Source: Thermosynechococcus sp. NK55a (GTDB taxonomy: Bacteria; Cyanobacteriota; Cyanobacteriia; Thermosynechococcales; Thermosynechococcaceae). From it: DNA of 64,000 nt. The position numbers were made by a program, and so were the translations under genes. A model generated the notes under the pieces. That model was given only the letters and a program-made list of their open reading frames with translations. It did not search any database and had not been told where the DNA came from. Position 1 is the first letter of the stretch. Every line of letters starts with the position of its first letter. Shown piece after piece: positions 29,955 through 38,848 of this stretch. The DNA lies in NCBI RefSeq assembly GCF_000505665.1, contig NC_023033.1:62001-126000 (forward strand). Reading direction: 5' to 3'.

Positions 29955-31118
29955 GTGGCTTTACATATCGCGTGGCTTGGCAAAAAATCTCCCCCCTGTG
30001 GCAATGTCACCTATAGTCGTGAAATTACCAATGGCCTATTGGATCGCGGTTATCAGGTGAGCTTTCTGCATTTTGCCCAAGAGGATGAGCAGGAAGCCGA
30101 GCGCGAAGGTGAGATGCCAGATGTAACGCTCCCTTGCCTCTATAAATCGCAAGTCTATACCCTGCCCTCCCTGCGAGCCAACAAAGTTCTGGTTGAATCC
30201 CTCAAGAAACTTAAACCCGATATTGTCCACGCCTCATTGACCCTGTCCCCCCTCGATTTCTTTCTTCCCGACATCTGCGAAGAGTTAAAGATTCCCCTAG
30301 TTGCCACATTTCATCCTGCCTATAGCGAAAAGTATCGTACCCTAACGGCGGGCACCGCCTTGATGACTTACCAGCTCTATGCCCCCTTTTTAGCTCGCTA
30401 TGACCGCGTGATTGTCTTTTCTCAATCGCAAAAGGAACTGCTAATTCGTCTTGGGGTCGGTGCTGAGACCCTGCGAGTGATTCCCAATGGGGTGGATACG
30501 CGCAAATATACCCCAGGACCTTCTACGGCCAAAGAGGACTTTAAAGCGCGCTACCTCTATGTCTACCAAGGGCGGATGGCCATTGAGAAAAATGTTGAAG
30601 CGCTCCTGCGCGCTTGGTGCGCAGCAGAAATGCCCTCGGATTGTAAGTTGCTGATGGTGGGGGGTGGTGCGCTGATGACCTCACTGATGGCGAATTATGG
30701 CCCGGAGCAAAATATTCTCTGGCTTGGCTCGATTATCAATGATCAAGAGCGGCTGCAAATTTTACGTGGCTGTGATGTCTTCATCCTGCCCTCACAAATT
30801 GAGGGGTTATCCCTTTCGCTGCTAGAGGCAATGGCCTGTGGCTTGGCCTGCCTGGCCACTGATGTCGGTGCTGATGGTGAAGTGTTAACCGGTGCCGGCA
30901 TTGTCTTGAATCCCCAGTATGTGAAAACGCAGTTGCAAGCGCTGCTGCCCATTTTTTATCAACATCCGGAAATGATTCGCCTCCTGGGGGACAAAGCCCG
31001 TCAACGCGTGCTGCAGCGCTATAGCCTTAGTCACAACTTGGATCGCCTAGAGGCCTGTTATCAGGAAGTGATGACCTCCTATTCTTTGGTGCGACCGGCG
31101 GCGAAGGTGAAAAGCTAG
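29955..31118 (+). CDS. GT4-family glycosyltransferase, possibly a glycolipid synthase
   Basis: GT-B fold glycosyltransferase of 387 residues starting at a GTG preceded by AAGGAA. N-terminal acceptor half: HIAWLGKKSPPCGNVTYSREI. C-terminal donor half with RVIPNGVDTRKYTPG, the YQGRMAIEKNVEALLRAW segment and the EX7E-like LPSQIEGLSLSLLEAMACGLACLATD. It resembles, from memory, the cyanobacterial digalactosyldiacylglycerol synthase DgdA (Synechocystis slr1508 type). I am not certain enough to name it. The adjacent MlaF-like lipid ATPase is consistent with a membrane-lipid role. The protein has no membrane segment. Confidence 0.8.
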   Translation: MALHIAWLGKKSPPCGNVTYSREITNGLLDRGYQVSFLHFAQEDEQEAEREGEMPDVTLPCLYKSQVYTLPSLRANKVLVESLKKLKPDIVHASLTLSPLDFFLPDICEELKIPLVATFHPAYSEKYRTLTAGTALMTYQLYAPFLARYDRVIVFSQSQKELLIRLGVGAETLRVIPNGVDTRKYTPGPSTAKEDFKARYLYVYQGRMAIEKNVEALLRAWCAAEMPSDCKLLMVGGGALMTSLMANYGPEQNILWLGSIINDQERLQILRGCDVFILPSQIEGLSLSLLEAMACGLACLATDVGADGEVLTGAGIVLNPQYVKTQLQALLPIFYQHPEMIRLLGDKARQRVLQRYSLSHNLDRLEACYQEVMTSYSLVRPAAKVKS

Positions 31119-31124
31119 CTCCCT

Positions 31125-32024
31125 TTAGTCGGGCAAATGCTCAAAGCGCGCATTGAGACAACACCACTCGTTCCGTCGCCAGACACTGCCCAAGCTCCAG
31201 CCCTGCTGTTTCAGTTGTTCTGCAACACGATCTGCTTGATCCAAGAGAATGCCACTAAAGATACCCCAGCCCTTGGGTTTCACAATTGCGGGCAAGTGGG
31301 GCAGAATCTCAATAATCACGGGTGCCAAAATGTTACAGACGACCCCATCAACGAGTTCGAGAACTTGCTCCCAACTGCCTTGGCGGACAATCAACTGGTC
31401 GGCTCCAATGCCATTCAGTTCTGCATTCCGTTGAGTGGCGGTGACAGCAAGATCCGAGGTATCCACGGCATAGGCTTTTTGTGCCCCCAGCGAGAGGCTG
31501 GCGATCGCCAGAATACCGCTACCACAGCCAATATCAGCAATCACCGTAGGCGGCAGCGGCTCAAAGGTCTGATCCAACTGCATCTCTAGGGCTTCAAGGC
31601 AAAGCTGGGTGGTTTCGTGGGTGCCTGTGCCAAAGGCCATGCCGGGATCCAGTTTGATCACCAAGCGCGTGTTATCGCGGGGCGGCATTTCCCAAGCGGG
31701 ACAAATCAGGAGGCGATCGCCCACGGCTATCGGATGCCAATAGGCTTGCCAGCTATGGGCCCAATCCTGCTCGTTCACCAATTGCCAGTGGAGTTTTGGC
31801 GAGAGATAGCCCTGCGCCACCACATCCTGCTCAATCCAAACCCCTAGGGCAGCAATGTCCAGTAAGGTCACCTGCTGCTGCGGCACATAGCCTTGGATCA
31901 ACACCCGTCCCTGCTGTAGTTGAGTTGCCGTTCCTTGACAGCCAAAGGATTGAAGGCGCCAATAGACCAGCTCTTCCGCCTCAGCTTGGCAAGTGACGGT
32001 AATTTCCCACCAACGCTGCACCAC
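31125..32024 (-). CDS. prmA: ribosomal protein L11 methyltransferase
   Basis: SAM-dependent methyltransferase of 299 residues that modifies ribosomal protein L11. The N-terminal substrate-recognition domain (WWEITVTCQAEAEELVYWRL) is followed by a linker and a Rossmann domain with DPGMAFGTGTHETTQLCLEAL, motif I VIADIGCGSGILAIASLSLGA, AVDTSDLAVTATQRNAELNG, and VCNILAPVIIEILP in place of the NPPY motif, all characteristic of PrmA. It starts nine bases after serA on the same strand, suggesting one transcript. Its target rplK lies elsewhere in the window (58683-59108). Confidence 0.95.
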   Translation of the reverse strand: MVQRWWEITVTCQAEAEELVYWRLQSFGCQGTATQLQQGRVLIQGYVPQQQVTLLDIAALGVWIEQDVVAQGYLSPKLHWQLVNEQDWAHSWQAYWHPIAVGDRLLICPAWEMPPRDNTRLVIKLDPGMAFGTGTHETTQLCLEALEMQLDQTFEPLPPTVIADIGCGSGILAIASLSLGAQKAYAVDTSDLAVTATQRNAELNGIGADQLIVRQGSWEQVLELVDGVVCNILAPVIIEILPHLPAIVKPKGWGIFSGILLDQADRVAEQLKQQGWSLGSVWRRNEWCCLNARFEHLPD

Positions 32025-32032
32025 AACCGTGC

Positions 32033-33616
32033 CTACAAATTCACGATATAGGCATCACGAATACCGGGGACCTTGAGGATTTCCTCCAAGAGTCCTTCGG
32101 GTAGGGGATCGTCCAAGCTAATCACCATCACCGCATTGCCGCGCACCATCTTGCGTCCCACCTGCATACTGGCAATGTTGACATTGAAACTCCCCAACTG
32201 GGTGCCAATCTTCCCAATAATGCCGGGCATATCGCGGTGCAGTGTCAGCAGCATATAACGGGTTGGCGCCACACTAATGGGAAAGTCATCAATACTGGTG
32301 ATGCGCAATTCATTGTGGGAGAGCAAAGCTCCAGACACCGAGCGCGTCACCGATGGGCTTTTGGCAATCAACGTCAGGGAGCCAGCATAGTCGCGCTGCG
32401 ATTCATCGCGAGTCTCAACTACGCGAATTCCCCGCTCCTTGGCTTCTAACCCAGCATTGACATAGTTGACCCGCTCCCGCAAGGCTGGGGAGAGCAACCC
32501 CTTCAGCGCAGCAATCACAATGGGTTGACTGTCATTAGTGGCCAGTTCTCCTTGCAAACGGACTTCCAGAGACTCGACCCGGCCACCAGCCAACTGCCCC
32601 ACCAAGTTACCAAGGGTTTCTGCCAACTGCATATAGGGGGCTAGTTTTTCTAGGACATCTGGGCGCAGGCCGGGAATATTCACCGCCGATCGCGCCGGCA
32701 ATCCCAGGAGGACATCGCGAATTTGCTCAGCAACATCAATAGCCACATTCACCTGTGCTTCTTCAGTGGAAGCCCCCAAGTGGGGAGTCAAGATAGCTTC
32801 CATTCCCAGACTCCGCAGGGGAGAATCGGCCTCAAGGGGTTCATTTTCAAAGACATCGAGGGCAGCCCCCGCCAGCCTACCACTCTTGAGCGCTTCCACA
32901 AGGGCTGCCTCATCAATGATGCCGCCCCGCGCACAGTTAATAATGCGAGCCGTCGGTTTCATCTTGGCAATGGTTTTGGCGTTAATTAAATGCTGCGTTT
33001 CGGGAGTTTTCGGCAAGTGCAGTGTAATAAAGTCTGACTCCGCAAAGAGAACGTCCAACTCCACAAGGCGGCAGCCCAGTTGTTCAGCTCGCTCCGTTGA
33101 AAGATAGGGGTCATAGGCAAGGAGTTTCATCCCCATGGCCCGGGCAACCGTGGCTACATGGGAGCCAATTTTACCCAAGCCAATAATGCCAAGGGTTTTC
33201 TTGTAAATTTCGACCCCTGTGAAGCGTTTGCGATCCCACTGACCCGCTTTAACTGCAGCATTCGCATCGGGAATATGACGGGCAAGGGAGAGCATCATCG
33301 CTAAGGTGTGCTCCGCAGCAGCAATGGTGTTGCCCTCCGGAGAGTTGACCACCATGATCCCTTTGCGAGTGGCGGCAGGCACATCGACGTTATCTACACC
33401 TACCCCAGCACGGCCAATAATTTTCAGTTGGTTGGCAGCCTCAATCACATCTTTCGTGACCTTGGTTCCCGATCGAATCATGAGGGCATCGTATTCGGGA
33501 ATAATTTTGATCAATTCTTCCTCTGAGAGGCCGATTTTGACATCTACTTGTGCCACTTGGGCAAGCAAATCAAGCCCCACCTGTTCAATGGGATCGGAAA
33601 CCAGAACTTTGGGCAT
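32033..33616 (-). CDS. serA: D-3-phosphoglycerate dehydrogenase
   Basis: First step of the phosphorylated serine pathway: NAD-dependent oxidation of 3-phosphoglycerate. The 527-residue long form has an N-terminal catalytic and nucleotide-binding part ([74 protein letters not shown] with the catalytic His), an intervening ASB domain, and a C-terminal ACT domain ([20 protein letters not shown]) that usually mediates allosteric serine control. prmA follows after eight bases. Upstream lies the only long non-coding stretch with a decayed gene. Confidence 0.97.
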   Translation of the reverse strand: MPKVLVSDPIEQVGLDLLAQVAQVDVKIGLSEEELIKIIPEYDALMIRSGTKVTKDVIEAANQLKIIGRAGVGVDNVDVPAATRKGIMVVNSPEGNTIAAAEHTLAMMLSLARHIPDANAAVKAGQWDRKRFTGVEIYKKTLGIIGLGKIGSHVATVARAMGMKLLAYDPYLSTERAEQLGCRLVELDVLFAESDFITLHLPKTPETQHLINAKTIAKMKPTARIINCARGGIIDEAALVEALKSGRLAGAALDVFENEPLEADSPLRSLGMEAILTPHLGASTEEAQVNVAIDVAEQIRDVLLGLPARSAVNIPGLRPDVLEKLAPYMQLAETLGNLVGQLAGGRVESLEVRLQGELATNDSQPIVIAALKGLLSPALRERVNYVNAGLEAKERGIRVVETRDESQRDYAGSLTLIAKSPSVTRSVSGALLSHNELRITSIDDFPISVAPTRYMLLTLHRDMPGIIGKIGTQLGSFNVNIASMQVGRKMVRGNAVMVISLDDPLPEGLLEEILKVPGIRDAYIVNL

Positions 33617-33691
33617 AGCTAAACACTATCTATAATGCCAGAGCAGATATGCTACCACATTTTATTTCGCCCAAGGTAGGGGTAGGATGCG

Positions 33692-33716
33692 TTTTAGGGA
33701 GAGTCTCCCCCTAAAA
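33692..33716. terminator. strong inverted repeat between serA and a decayed gene
   Basis: TTTTAGGG and CCCTAAAA arms enclose a GAG.CTCC inner stem. It could terminate transcription coming from the decayed minus-strand gene; T runs on both flanks would let it act in either direction. Function is inferred from structure only. Confidence 0.4.
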
Positions 33717-33761
33717 GGGTGGTACATGCTTTTTCTTCCGGATGGCGCTTCACCATTCAAA

Positions 33762-34052
33762 TTAAGATGGATTACCCAAAAAGAGCTGAGATAGCAGTAG
33801 GATGACCCCCGCTGCCGCAGCAATTCCGAGACCGGTCCCAACGAGATGCCCCCACTGCTTATCCTTTTCTTTTTGTTTTATGGCCAAGAGTAGTGAGATT
33901 TTGAACAAAGGATTCTGAAAGCATCTCTAAGGGTAGATTTCTGAAGTGCTCAATACGGCGATGAATATATGCTGATGGCTAGTGTAATCGTGTGCTTCCT
34001 TCTGAAGAGCATCGGTTTTGGCTGCTTCAGTTTTCCTTTTAATTTGGCACAT
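33762..34052 (-). pseudogene. decayed gene for a small coiled-coil, single-pass membrane protein
   Basis: The span begins at ATG 34052 and ends at TAA 33762 in the same frame, but two indels of opposite sign put the middle third in another frame. Piece 1 (MCQIKRKTEAAKTDALQKEAH) reads in frame 0. Piece 2 (IEHFRNLPLEMLSESFVQ) reads in a shifted frame. Piece 3 (AIKQKEKDKQWGHLVG, then a hydrophobic segment GIAAAAGVILLLSQLF) is back in frame 0. Without the shifts the product would be about 96 residues: a charged helical N-terminus and one C-terminal membrane anchor. In frame 0 an in-frame TAG interrupts it. All three pieces have protein-like composition, which is why I call a broken gene rather than noise. 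Family unknown. Confidence 0.55.
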
Positions 34053-34299
34053 AATATCACATAGTATTGAGTCCACTCCAACCCGCTAGGGTGCGCTTCT
34101 GGCGATCGCAGCTAATGTGTTAGCCAGCGCAGTGAGTCGGAATATGCAGCAGGGACACCCCAAAAAATCTTTTTCTATTTTTGAAATGATTTACCCCCGT
34201 TGAGTTGTGGCGGCAGCGGGCTTGAATCAGCCAGCAGCTCGCATCTGGAGTCACCCTAGGCGGTAACCATTCCTGAGGATGGGTTAGAACAGCTAAAAA
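34053..34299. other. non-coding remainder of the serA-ybjN gap
   Basis: I see no gene, RNA or clear repeat in this stretch. It contains one HIP1 site and an A/T-rich run near 34170. Confidence 0.5.
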
Positions 34300-34737
34300 C
34301 TAGAGGCGATCGCCCGCCTCAAGAATTTTTTCTAATTCGTCAGCCACCTGTAAAACGATACGGATACTCATATTGAGGGCTTCTGCATCACAATCAGCGG
34401 CGACCTTGTTACAGAACACAGCAATGTATTTATTATTAGCAAGGGGGCGCAATTCCCAAGCGCCAATTTTCTTAGTGCTATTTTCAATTAAGAGATAGTT
34501 AGCTATCTCCTGGTCAAGATAGCCGTCGGAGATGTAGCCAATTGACCAGACATCGCGAATCTCGTAGCTGCCCAGTTGCTGGGTCTGCGAGTCAATAAAG
34601 GCTTGTTGCGATCGCCCGTTACCTAGGTCAAAAATAACACGATAATCGCCATCCTCATCCACTTGGTAACGGATCCCCAATTGATCTAAGAGACGCCCGA
34701 CACGCACATCTGCTTGGACTCGCCGCTGACCAAACAT
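34300..34737 (-). CDS. YbjN-like (type III secretion chaperone-fold) protein
   Basis: Protein of 145 residues from ATG 34737, which has GTAGGAG at ideal distance; a longer frame to 34770 lacks this. The pattern VGRLLDQLGIRYQVDEDGDYRVIFDLGNGR followed by alternating strands (YIAVFCNKV) and a C-terminal helix (IRIVLQVADELEKILE) resembles the YbjN / secretion-chaperone fold, found widely in cyanobacteria as proteins of unknown function. It is divergent from gshA, with two perfect 11-base tandem repeats in between. Confidence 0.7.
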   Translation of the reverse strand: MFGQRRVQADVRVGRLLDQLGIRYQVDEDGDYRVIFDLGNGRSQQAFIDSQTQQLGSYEIRDVWSIGYISDGYLDQEIANYLLIENSTKKIGAWELRPLANNKYIAVFCNKVAADCDAEALNMSIRIVLQVADELEKILEAGDRL

Positions 34738-34819
34738 GCAAAAACTCCTACTGGCCAGTGTAGTTTGCACTACAGGCTATCCTATCAGATTGTTATGCTT
34801 ACAGTGGCAGTTTCACGAA

Positions 34820-34841
34820 TGTTCATATATTGTTCATATAT
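34820..34841. repeat. tandem 11-mer TGTTCATATAT x2 in the gshA divergent promoter
   Basis: Two perfect, adjacent copies of TGTTCATATAT, one helical turn apart, lie between the divergent ybjN-like and gshA genes. A same-face regulator site is possible. No family assigned. Confidence 0.55.
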
Positions 34842-34936
34842 GCGGCAAGGGCGAGAGCGTGGTATTGTGACTAAGTATCTAAAAACTCCCCATTTACGCG
34901 GGGTTGCCCATTCACCCAACTCAGTAAGGGGCTACC

Positions 34937-36076
34937 ATGCTGTCAAAGGGCTTTGAGGTTGAACTCTATACGGGTAAACCCACAGGCGAGATTGTGGGAT
35001 TGTCGGATCGCATTGTGAGGGACTTGCCGGGGTTTGTGCGTGAACCGGATAGCCGCAATGTGGAATTTACGACACCCCCTGTGTATCTCTATGACCAAGC
35101 CCTCTGTGACTTGCTGCGCCCCCGCTTTCGGCTGCGGGCCTATCTGCAATCCTTGGGGGATTTCACGCTGGTTCCGGGCAGTACCCTGAGTCTTGGTGAT
35201 ACTCAACGCTTTTATCGTTCTGACCCGCAGAATCCTTATCACACCTACATTGAGCAAACCTACGGCACGCGGGTGGTGACGGCCAGTGTCCACATCAATA
35301 TTGGTTTGCGGGATCCAGAGGAGTTGATGCGTGCCTGTCGGCTTGTGCGGCTGGAGGCACCCCTGTTTCTAGCGCTCAGTGCTGCTTCACCGTTTCTCGA
35401 TGGCCAGGTTACGGGCTATCACTCCACCCGGTGGGCCATCTTTCCCAAAACTCCACCCCAAGTGCCCCTATTTACTAGCCATGCCCACTTTATTGAGTGG
35501 ACGGAGGCACAACTTCAACAGGGCACGATGCAAAATGTGCGGCACCTCTGGAGTGCCGTGCGTCCTAATGGCGATCGCCGGCCCTACGATCTGAATCGTC
35601 TGGAACTGCGCATTTGTGATTTGGTGACGGATCCCATTGCCCTACTGGCCATTACGGCTCTCCTAGAGGCGCGGCTGCTGCAATTGCTCGACACCCCTGA
35701 GCTGGATCCTTTGCGCTGGGGCGATCGCGAGACCTTGGCACAACTGGCGGATGAGAATGAGCAGCTTGCTGCAAAACGTAGCCTTGAGGCGGTGTTGACC
35801 CACTGGCGCGATCGCCGGCAACTAACGGCAGCTGCCTGGATAGCAGAACTCTATGAGGAGGTCTGGCCAATTGCCAAAGCACAGGGCTTTAGCTGCTTTC
35901 TGGCACCGATCAAGAAAATCCTGCGACAGGGAAATACCGCTCAGCAATGGTTGGCTCAATATGCAGCAGGACAATCCCTCCCTGAGATTATGGCCACAGC
36001 CGTACAAGAAATGGCCGCCAGTGAACAGGAATTTGCGGATCAACTCTGTCAACCAGTGGCGGCAGTGCGGGGCTAG
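34937..36076 (+). CDS. gshA: glutamate-cysteine ligase, cyanobacterial type
   Basis: ATP-dependent ligation of glutamate and cysteine, first step of glutathione synthesis. The 379-residue protein matches the cyanobacterial GshA family: SKGFEVELYTGKPTGEIVGLSDRI at the start, FVREPDSRNVEFTTPPV, PGSTLSLGDTQRFYRSDPQNPYHTYIEQTYGTRVVTASVHINIG and RPYDLNRLELRICDLVTDP. Assignment rests on family recognition. AAGGGG precedes the ATG. lpxB starts two bases after its stop and is surely co-transcribed. Confidence 0.93.
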   Translation: MLSKGFEVELYTGKPTGEIVGLSDRIVRDLPGFVREPDSRNVEFTTPPVYLYDQALCDLLRPRFRLRAYLQSLGDFTLVPGSTLSLGDTQRFYRSDPQNPYHTYIEQTYGTRVVTASVHINIGLRDPEELMRACRLVRLEAPLFLALSAASPFLDGQVTGYHSTRWAIFPKTPPQVPLFTSHAHFIEWTEAQLQQGTMQNVRHLWSAVRPNGDRRPYDLNRLELRICDLVTDPIALLAITALLEARLLQLLDTPELDPLRWGDRETLAQLADENEQLAAKRSLEAVLTHWRDRRQLTAAAWIAELYEEVWPIAKAQGFSCFLAPIKKILRQGNTAQQWLAQYAAGQSLPEIMATAVQEMAASEQEFADQLCQPVAAVRG

Positions 36077-36078
36077 GG

Positions 36079-37242
36079 ATGGCACATTTGTTCATTAGTA
36101 CGGGGGAAGTTTCCGGGGATTTGCAGGGTGCGCTACTGGTGAAGGCACTCTATCGCCTGGCTGCAGAGCGGGGAATTCCTTTGGAAATTTCTGCCCTTGG
36201 GGGCGATCGCATGGCAGCAGCAGGGGCAAAGGTGCTCTTTAATACGGGGAGTCTTGGCTCGGTAGGACTGCTAGAAGCCCTGCCCCTGATCAAACCCACG
36301 ATCGCCCTCCAACTGAAGGCACGCCGCTACCTACAGCAGCATCCGCCGGACTTGGTGGTTTTGATTGATTACATTGGTGGCAATGTGGCCATGGGGCAGT
36401 TTATTCGGCGGCACTTTGCCATTCCAATTGTCTATTATATTGCCCCCCAAGAGTGGGTCTGGTCCCATAGCCTCAAGACGACCCAGCAGATTGTTGCCCT
36501 CAGCGATCGCCTGCTGGCCGTTTTTCCGGAGGAGGCCAGCTATTATCGCCGTCACGGGGCCAATGTGGTGTGGGTAGGGCATCCGCTGTTGGATCGTATT
36601 GCCGCCGCCCCAAGTCGTGAGGTGGCGCGCCAAAGTCTGGGCATTGCTGCCGATGAGCTGGCGATCGCCCTATTGCCCCTTTCGCGCAAACAGGAAATTC
36701 AATCCCTCTTGCCACTGATTTTAGGGGCTGCCACGAATATCGCTAAAGCCTATCCCAAAGCCCACTTTTGGTTACCGTTGTCTCTACAGCAGTATCGTCC
36801 AGCCATTGAAGCAGTTCTCAAGCAATATCCCATTTCCGTCACCCTTGCGGAAGACTCACTGCAAGTTCTGGCGGCAGCGGATCTGGCGATCGCCAAATCG
36901 GGCACAGTGAATTTAGAAACGGCGCTTTTGAATGTGCCCCAAGTGGTCATCTACCGTGTGCATCCCCTGAGTTTGTGGCTTTATCAGCGCTTCCTCAAAT
37001 TCGATCTCCAGTTTGTATCGCCTCCGAATCTACTGGTTGGCAGAGAAATTGTCCCTGAGCTCCTACAGGGTCGCGCCACCATTGACAACATCACCGCGGC
37101 AGCTTTTGCCCTATTGGATCACCCGGAAAAACGATTGGCCATGCAGGCAGGCTACGCGGAAATGCGAGCGGCCATGGGCACTCCTGGCGTCGTCGATCGC
37201 GCCGCTACAGAGATTCTGAACTTCCTCGCTCAAAATTGCTGA
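36079..37242 (+). CDS. lpxB: lipid-A-disaccharide synthase
   Basis: GT19 glycosyltransferase that joins UDP-2,3-diacylglucosamine and lipid X to form the lipid A disaccharide, at the inner face of the cytoplasmic membrane. Recognised by FISTGEVSGDLQGALL, LGGDRMAAAGAKVLFNTGSLGSVGLLEALP, the LIDYIGGNVAMG segment, YYIAPQEWVWS and KSGTVNLETALLNVPQVVIYR. Full length at 387 residues. It starts two bases after gshA, an odd pairing of glutathione and envelope genes. Some cyanobacteria have reduced lipid A pathways, so its presence is informative. Confidence 0.95.
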   Translation: MAHLFISTGEVSGDLQGALLVKALYRLAAERGIPLEISALGGDRMAAAGAKVLFNTGSLGSVGLLEALPLIKPTIALQLKARRYLQQHPPDLVVLIDYIGGNVAMGQFIRRHFAIPIVYYIAPQEWVWSHSLKTTQQIVALSDRLLAVFPEEASYYRRHGANVVWVGHPLLDRIAAAPSREVARQSLGIAADELAIALLPLSRKQEIQSLLPLILGAATNIAKAYPKAHFWLPLSLQQYRPAIEAVLKQYPISVTLAEDSLQVLAAADLAIAKSGTVNLETALLNVPQVVIYRVHPLSLWLYQRFLKFDLQFVSPPNLLVGREIVPELLQGRATIDNITAAAFALLDHPEKRLAMQAGYAEMRAAMGTPGVVDRAATEILNFLAQNC

Positions 37243-37383
37243 TCTTAAGTTGCTGAGTGGCTCTCCTGCCTTAAAGCCCAGTGCGGGACTTCCCATGCCC
37301 TTCAGGGAATATGGGAGTAAGGATGCCATAGACTTTTGCCAATCGCAAGAAAAGGGCCAGAGCCTGATGCCCTGACCGCCAAC

Positions 37384-37398
37384 AGGGCTCAAAGCCCT
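37384..37398. terminator. hairpin between convergent lpxB and spy-like genes
   Basis: AGGGCT-CAA-AGCCCT stem-loop in the 169-base convergent gap. It lacks a long T run, so termination is plausible for either side but not proven. Confidence 0.3.
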
Positions 37399-37411
37399 AT
37401 AAAACAGTTGC

Positions 37412-37840
37412 CTAGCGCTCTAGTCGCCGCTGACCCTGACGGTTTTGCAGGCGTTCTGCCAGGGCTTGGCGCTGCTCAGGGGTCAAAATTTTCCGTGTGG
37501 CCAGCATGCTTTCAAACCGTAATGTTGCCAGTTTTTGCTGAAGCTGTTGCACTTGGGCATGTTTGGCCCGGATTTCCTCATCGCTAGCATTGCTGGCCAT
37601 GAGCCGCCGCAGTTCATCTTGGGTAGTGCGCAGTTGGGCACGGGTTTCCTCTATTTGGCTTTGATATCGCTGCCGCACCGCCTGTAAGTTTTGGCGTTGT
37701 TCAGGGGTGAGATTGAGATTCTCCACTTTGGCACCCCAATCAATGCCACGGTTAGCCGGACCTGCAAAGGTGGGCAACACAACTGCCAAGGAACTGAGGG
37801 TGCTACAGAGCAAAAGGGTAGTCAGGGATTTTTTCAACAT
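37412..37840 (-). CDS. Spy/CpxP-like periplasmic LTxxQ protein
   Basis: Secreted protein of 142 residues from ATG 37840. It has a signal peptide (MLKKSLTTLLLCSTLSSLAV, then PTFAG) and then a helical CpxP/Spy-type domain with two LTxxQ motifs, LTPEQRQNLQAV and LTPEQRQALAER, separated by a long charged helix. Proteins of this fold are periplasmic chaperones or sensors of envelope or metal stress. It is third in line after the ECF sigma and membrane anti-sigma genes on the same strand, with about 80 bases before it. In CnrYXH-type systems a CpxP-fold protein senses metal for an anti-sigma factor. Here that role is inferred. Confidence 0.8.
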   Translation of the reverse strand: MLKKSLTTLLLCSTLSSLAVVLPTFAGPANRGIDWGAKVENLNLTPEQRQNLQAVRQRYQSQIEETRAQLRTTQDELRRLMASNASDEEIRAKHAQVQQLQQKLATLRFESMLATRKILTPEQRQALAERLQNRQGQRRLER

Positions 37841-37922
37841 TGCTGTGGTCTCCTGTGTCAAAAGTTAACAAAACGAATTAGCAAAATGAAAAAATGAAAG
37901 CAAGAATTACCTAAGAAAAGAT

Positions 37923-38246
37923 TCACTCGAAGGTGACAGGTTCCGCACTCTCAAACAGCGCTTGCCAATTGGTGGCAATGAAGGTTTCTAGGCCATCGGC
38001 AGGTGTCTGCTGCGCCACTTGAGCCGCAGGTTTGAGGAACCACACACTGGCGGTGGTGGTGGCGATCGCGCCAACCCCCAAAATAGACACGACCTGCCAA
38101 CGTCGCTTATTCAGCTGATATTGATGCAAACCGGCTTCAACAATACACTGTTCCAAGTAGGGAGGCGGTAGCGGGGGCGTTCCCGCGTACATCTGCACAA
38201 ACTCAACCAAATTTTTATCCTCCGTAGGTGGGGGTTCACGTTTCAT
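37923..38246 (-). CDS. membrane anti-sigma factor-like protein
   Basis: Protein of 107 residues with a Pro-rich cytoplasmic N-terminus (residues 1-48), one membrane segment (about 50-68, VVSILGVGAIATTTASVWF) and a short periplasmic tail. It lacks a zinc-binding His/Cys motif. It is called anti-sigma because its ATG overlaps the stop of the ECF sigma gene by ATGA and it has the usual topology of such regulators. Binding to the sigma factor is inferred from context. Confidence 0.6.
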   Translation of the reverse strand: MKREPPPTEDKNLVEFVQMYAGTPPLPPPYLEQCIVEAGLHQYQLNKRRWQVVSILGVGAIATTTASVWFLKPAAQVAQQTPADGLETFIATNWQALFESAEPVTFE

Positions 38247-38848
38247 AGGCTGACTCCGGCTTCGGTAAAGTAAGTCCGCAAGGTGCCACGGGCGCGAAAG
38301 AGGCGGGATTTTACAGTACCCACTGGAATCCCCAGAATTTCAGCAATTTCTTTTTGGGGTAAGCCCTGGAGATCGTGCATGACCAAAACGCTGCGATACT
38401 CTAAGGGCAATGTAGCCAACCCTCGCTGTACCAAATCTTCATAGTGCAATTGCCGTAGATCTAGTCCAGGGGTGAGTGACTCCCTGTGATACAAGTATTG
38501 CTGATGTCGCGATTTGCGCATTGCCAATTGACGGCGATAGTCGCAAGCCACATTCCAAGCAATCCGGTAGAGCCATGTCGAAAACTTTGCCTCGTGTTTG
38601 AGACCCTTTAGCCCCTTCCATGCCCGCAGGAAAACCTCCTGCACCAAATCATCAAGGGCAACTGCACCGCACAACTGAAACAGGAGCGATCGCACCCGTT
38701 GCTGATGCCGTTGATACAGCTCCCGAAAGCCGTTGGGATGCCCGGCAAGGCACTGCTCAATCAGGGGGCGATCGGGATCGTTCACTTGCGGTCGGGTCCC
38801 GATATCTGTTGATGCGGTTGCCGCTGATAGGGGTAAAGATACACTCAT
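38243..38848 (-). CDS. ECF-type RNA polymerase sigma factor
   Basis: Sigma-70 family, extracytoplasmic function class, 201 residues. Region 2: IEQCLAGHPNGFRELYQRHQ through DLVQEVFLRAWKGL and KFSTWLYRIAWNVACDYRR. Region 4: LATLPLEYRSVLVMHDLQGLPQKEIAEILGIPVGTVKSRLFRAR. The N-terminal 25 residues are a non-conserved extension. It heads a three-gene set with a membrane anti-sigma (ATGA overlap) and a Spy/CpxP-like secreted protein, which points to an envelope or metal stress response. The ExbB-like gene is divergent across a short intergenic region. Confidence 0.93.
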   Translation of the reverse strand: MSVSLPLSAATASTDIGTRPQVNDPDRPLIEQCLAGHPNGFRELYQRHQQRVRSLLFQLCGAVALDDLVQEVFLRAWKGLKGLKHEAKFSTWLYRIAWNVACDYRRQLAMRKSRHQQYLYHRESLTPGLDLRQLHYEDLVQRGLATLPLEYRSVLVMHDLQGLPQKEIAEILGIPVGTVKSRLFRARGTLRTYFTEAGVSL

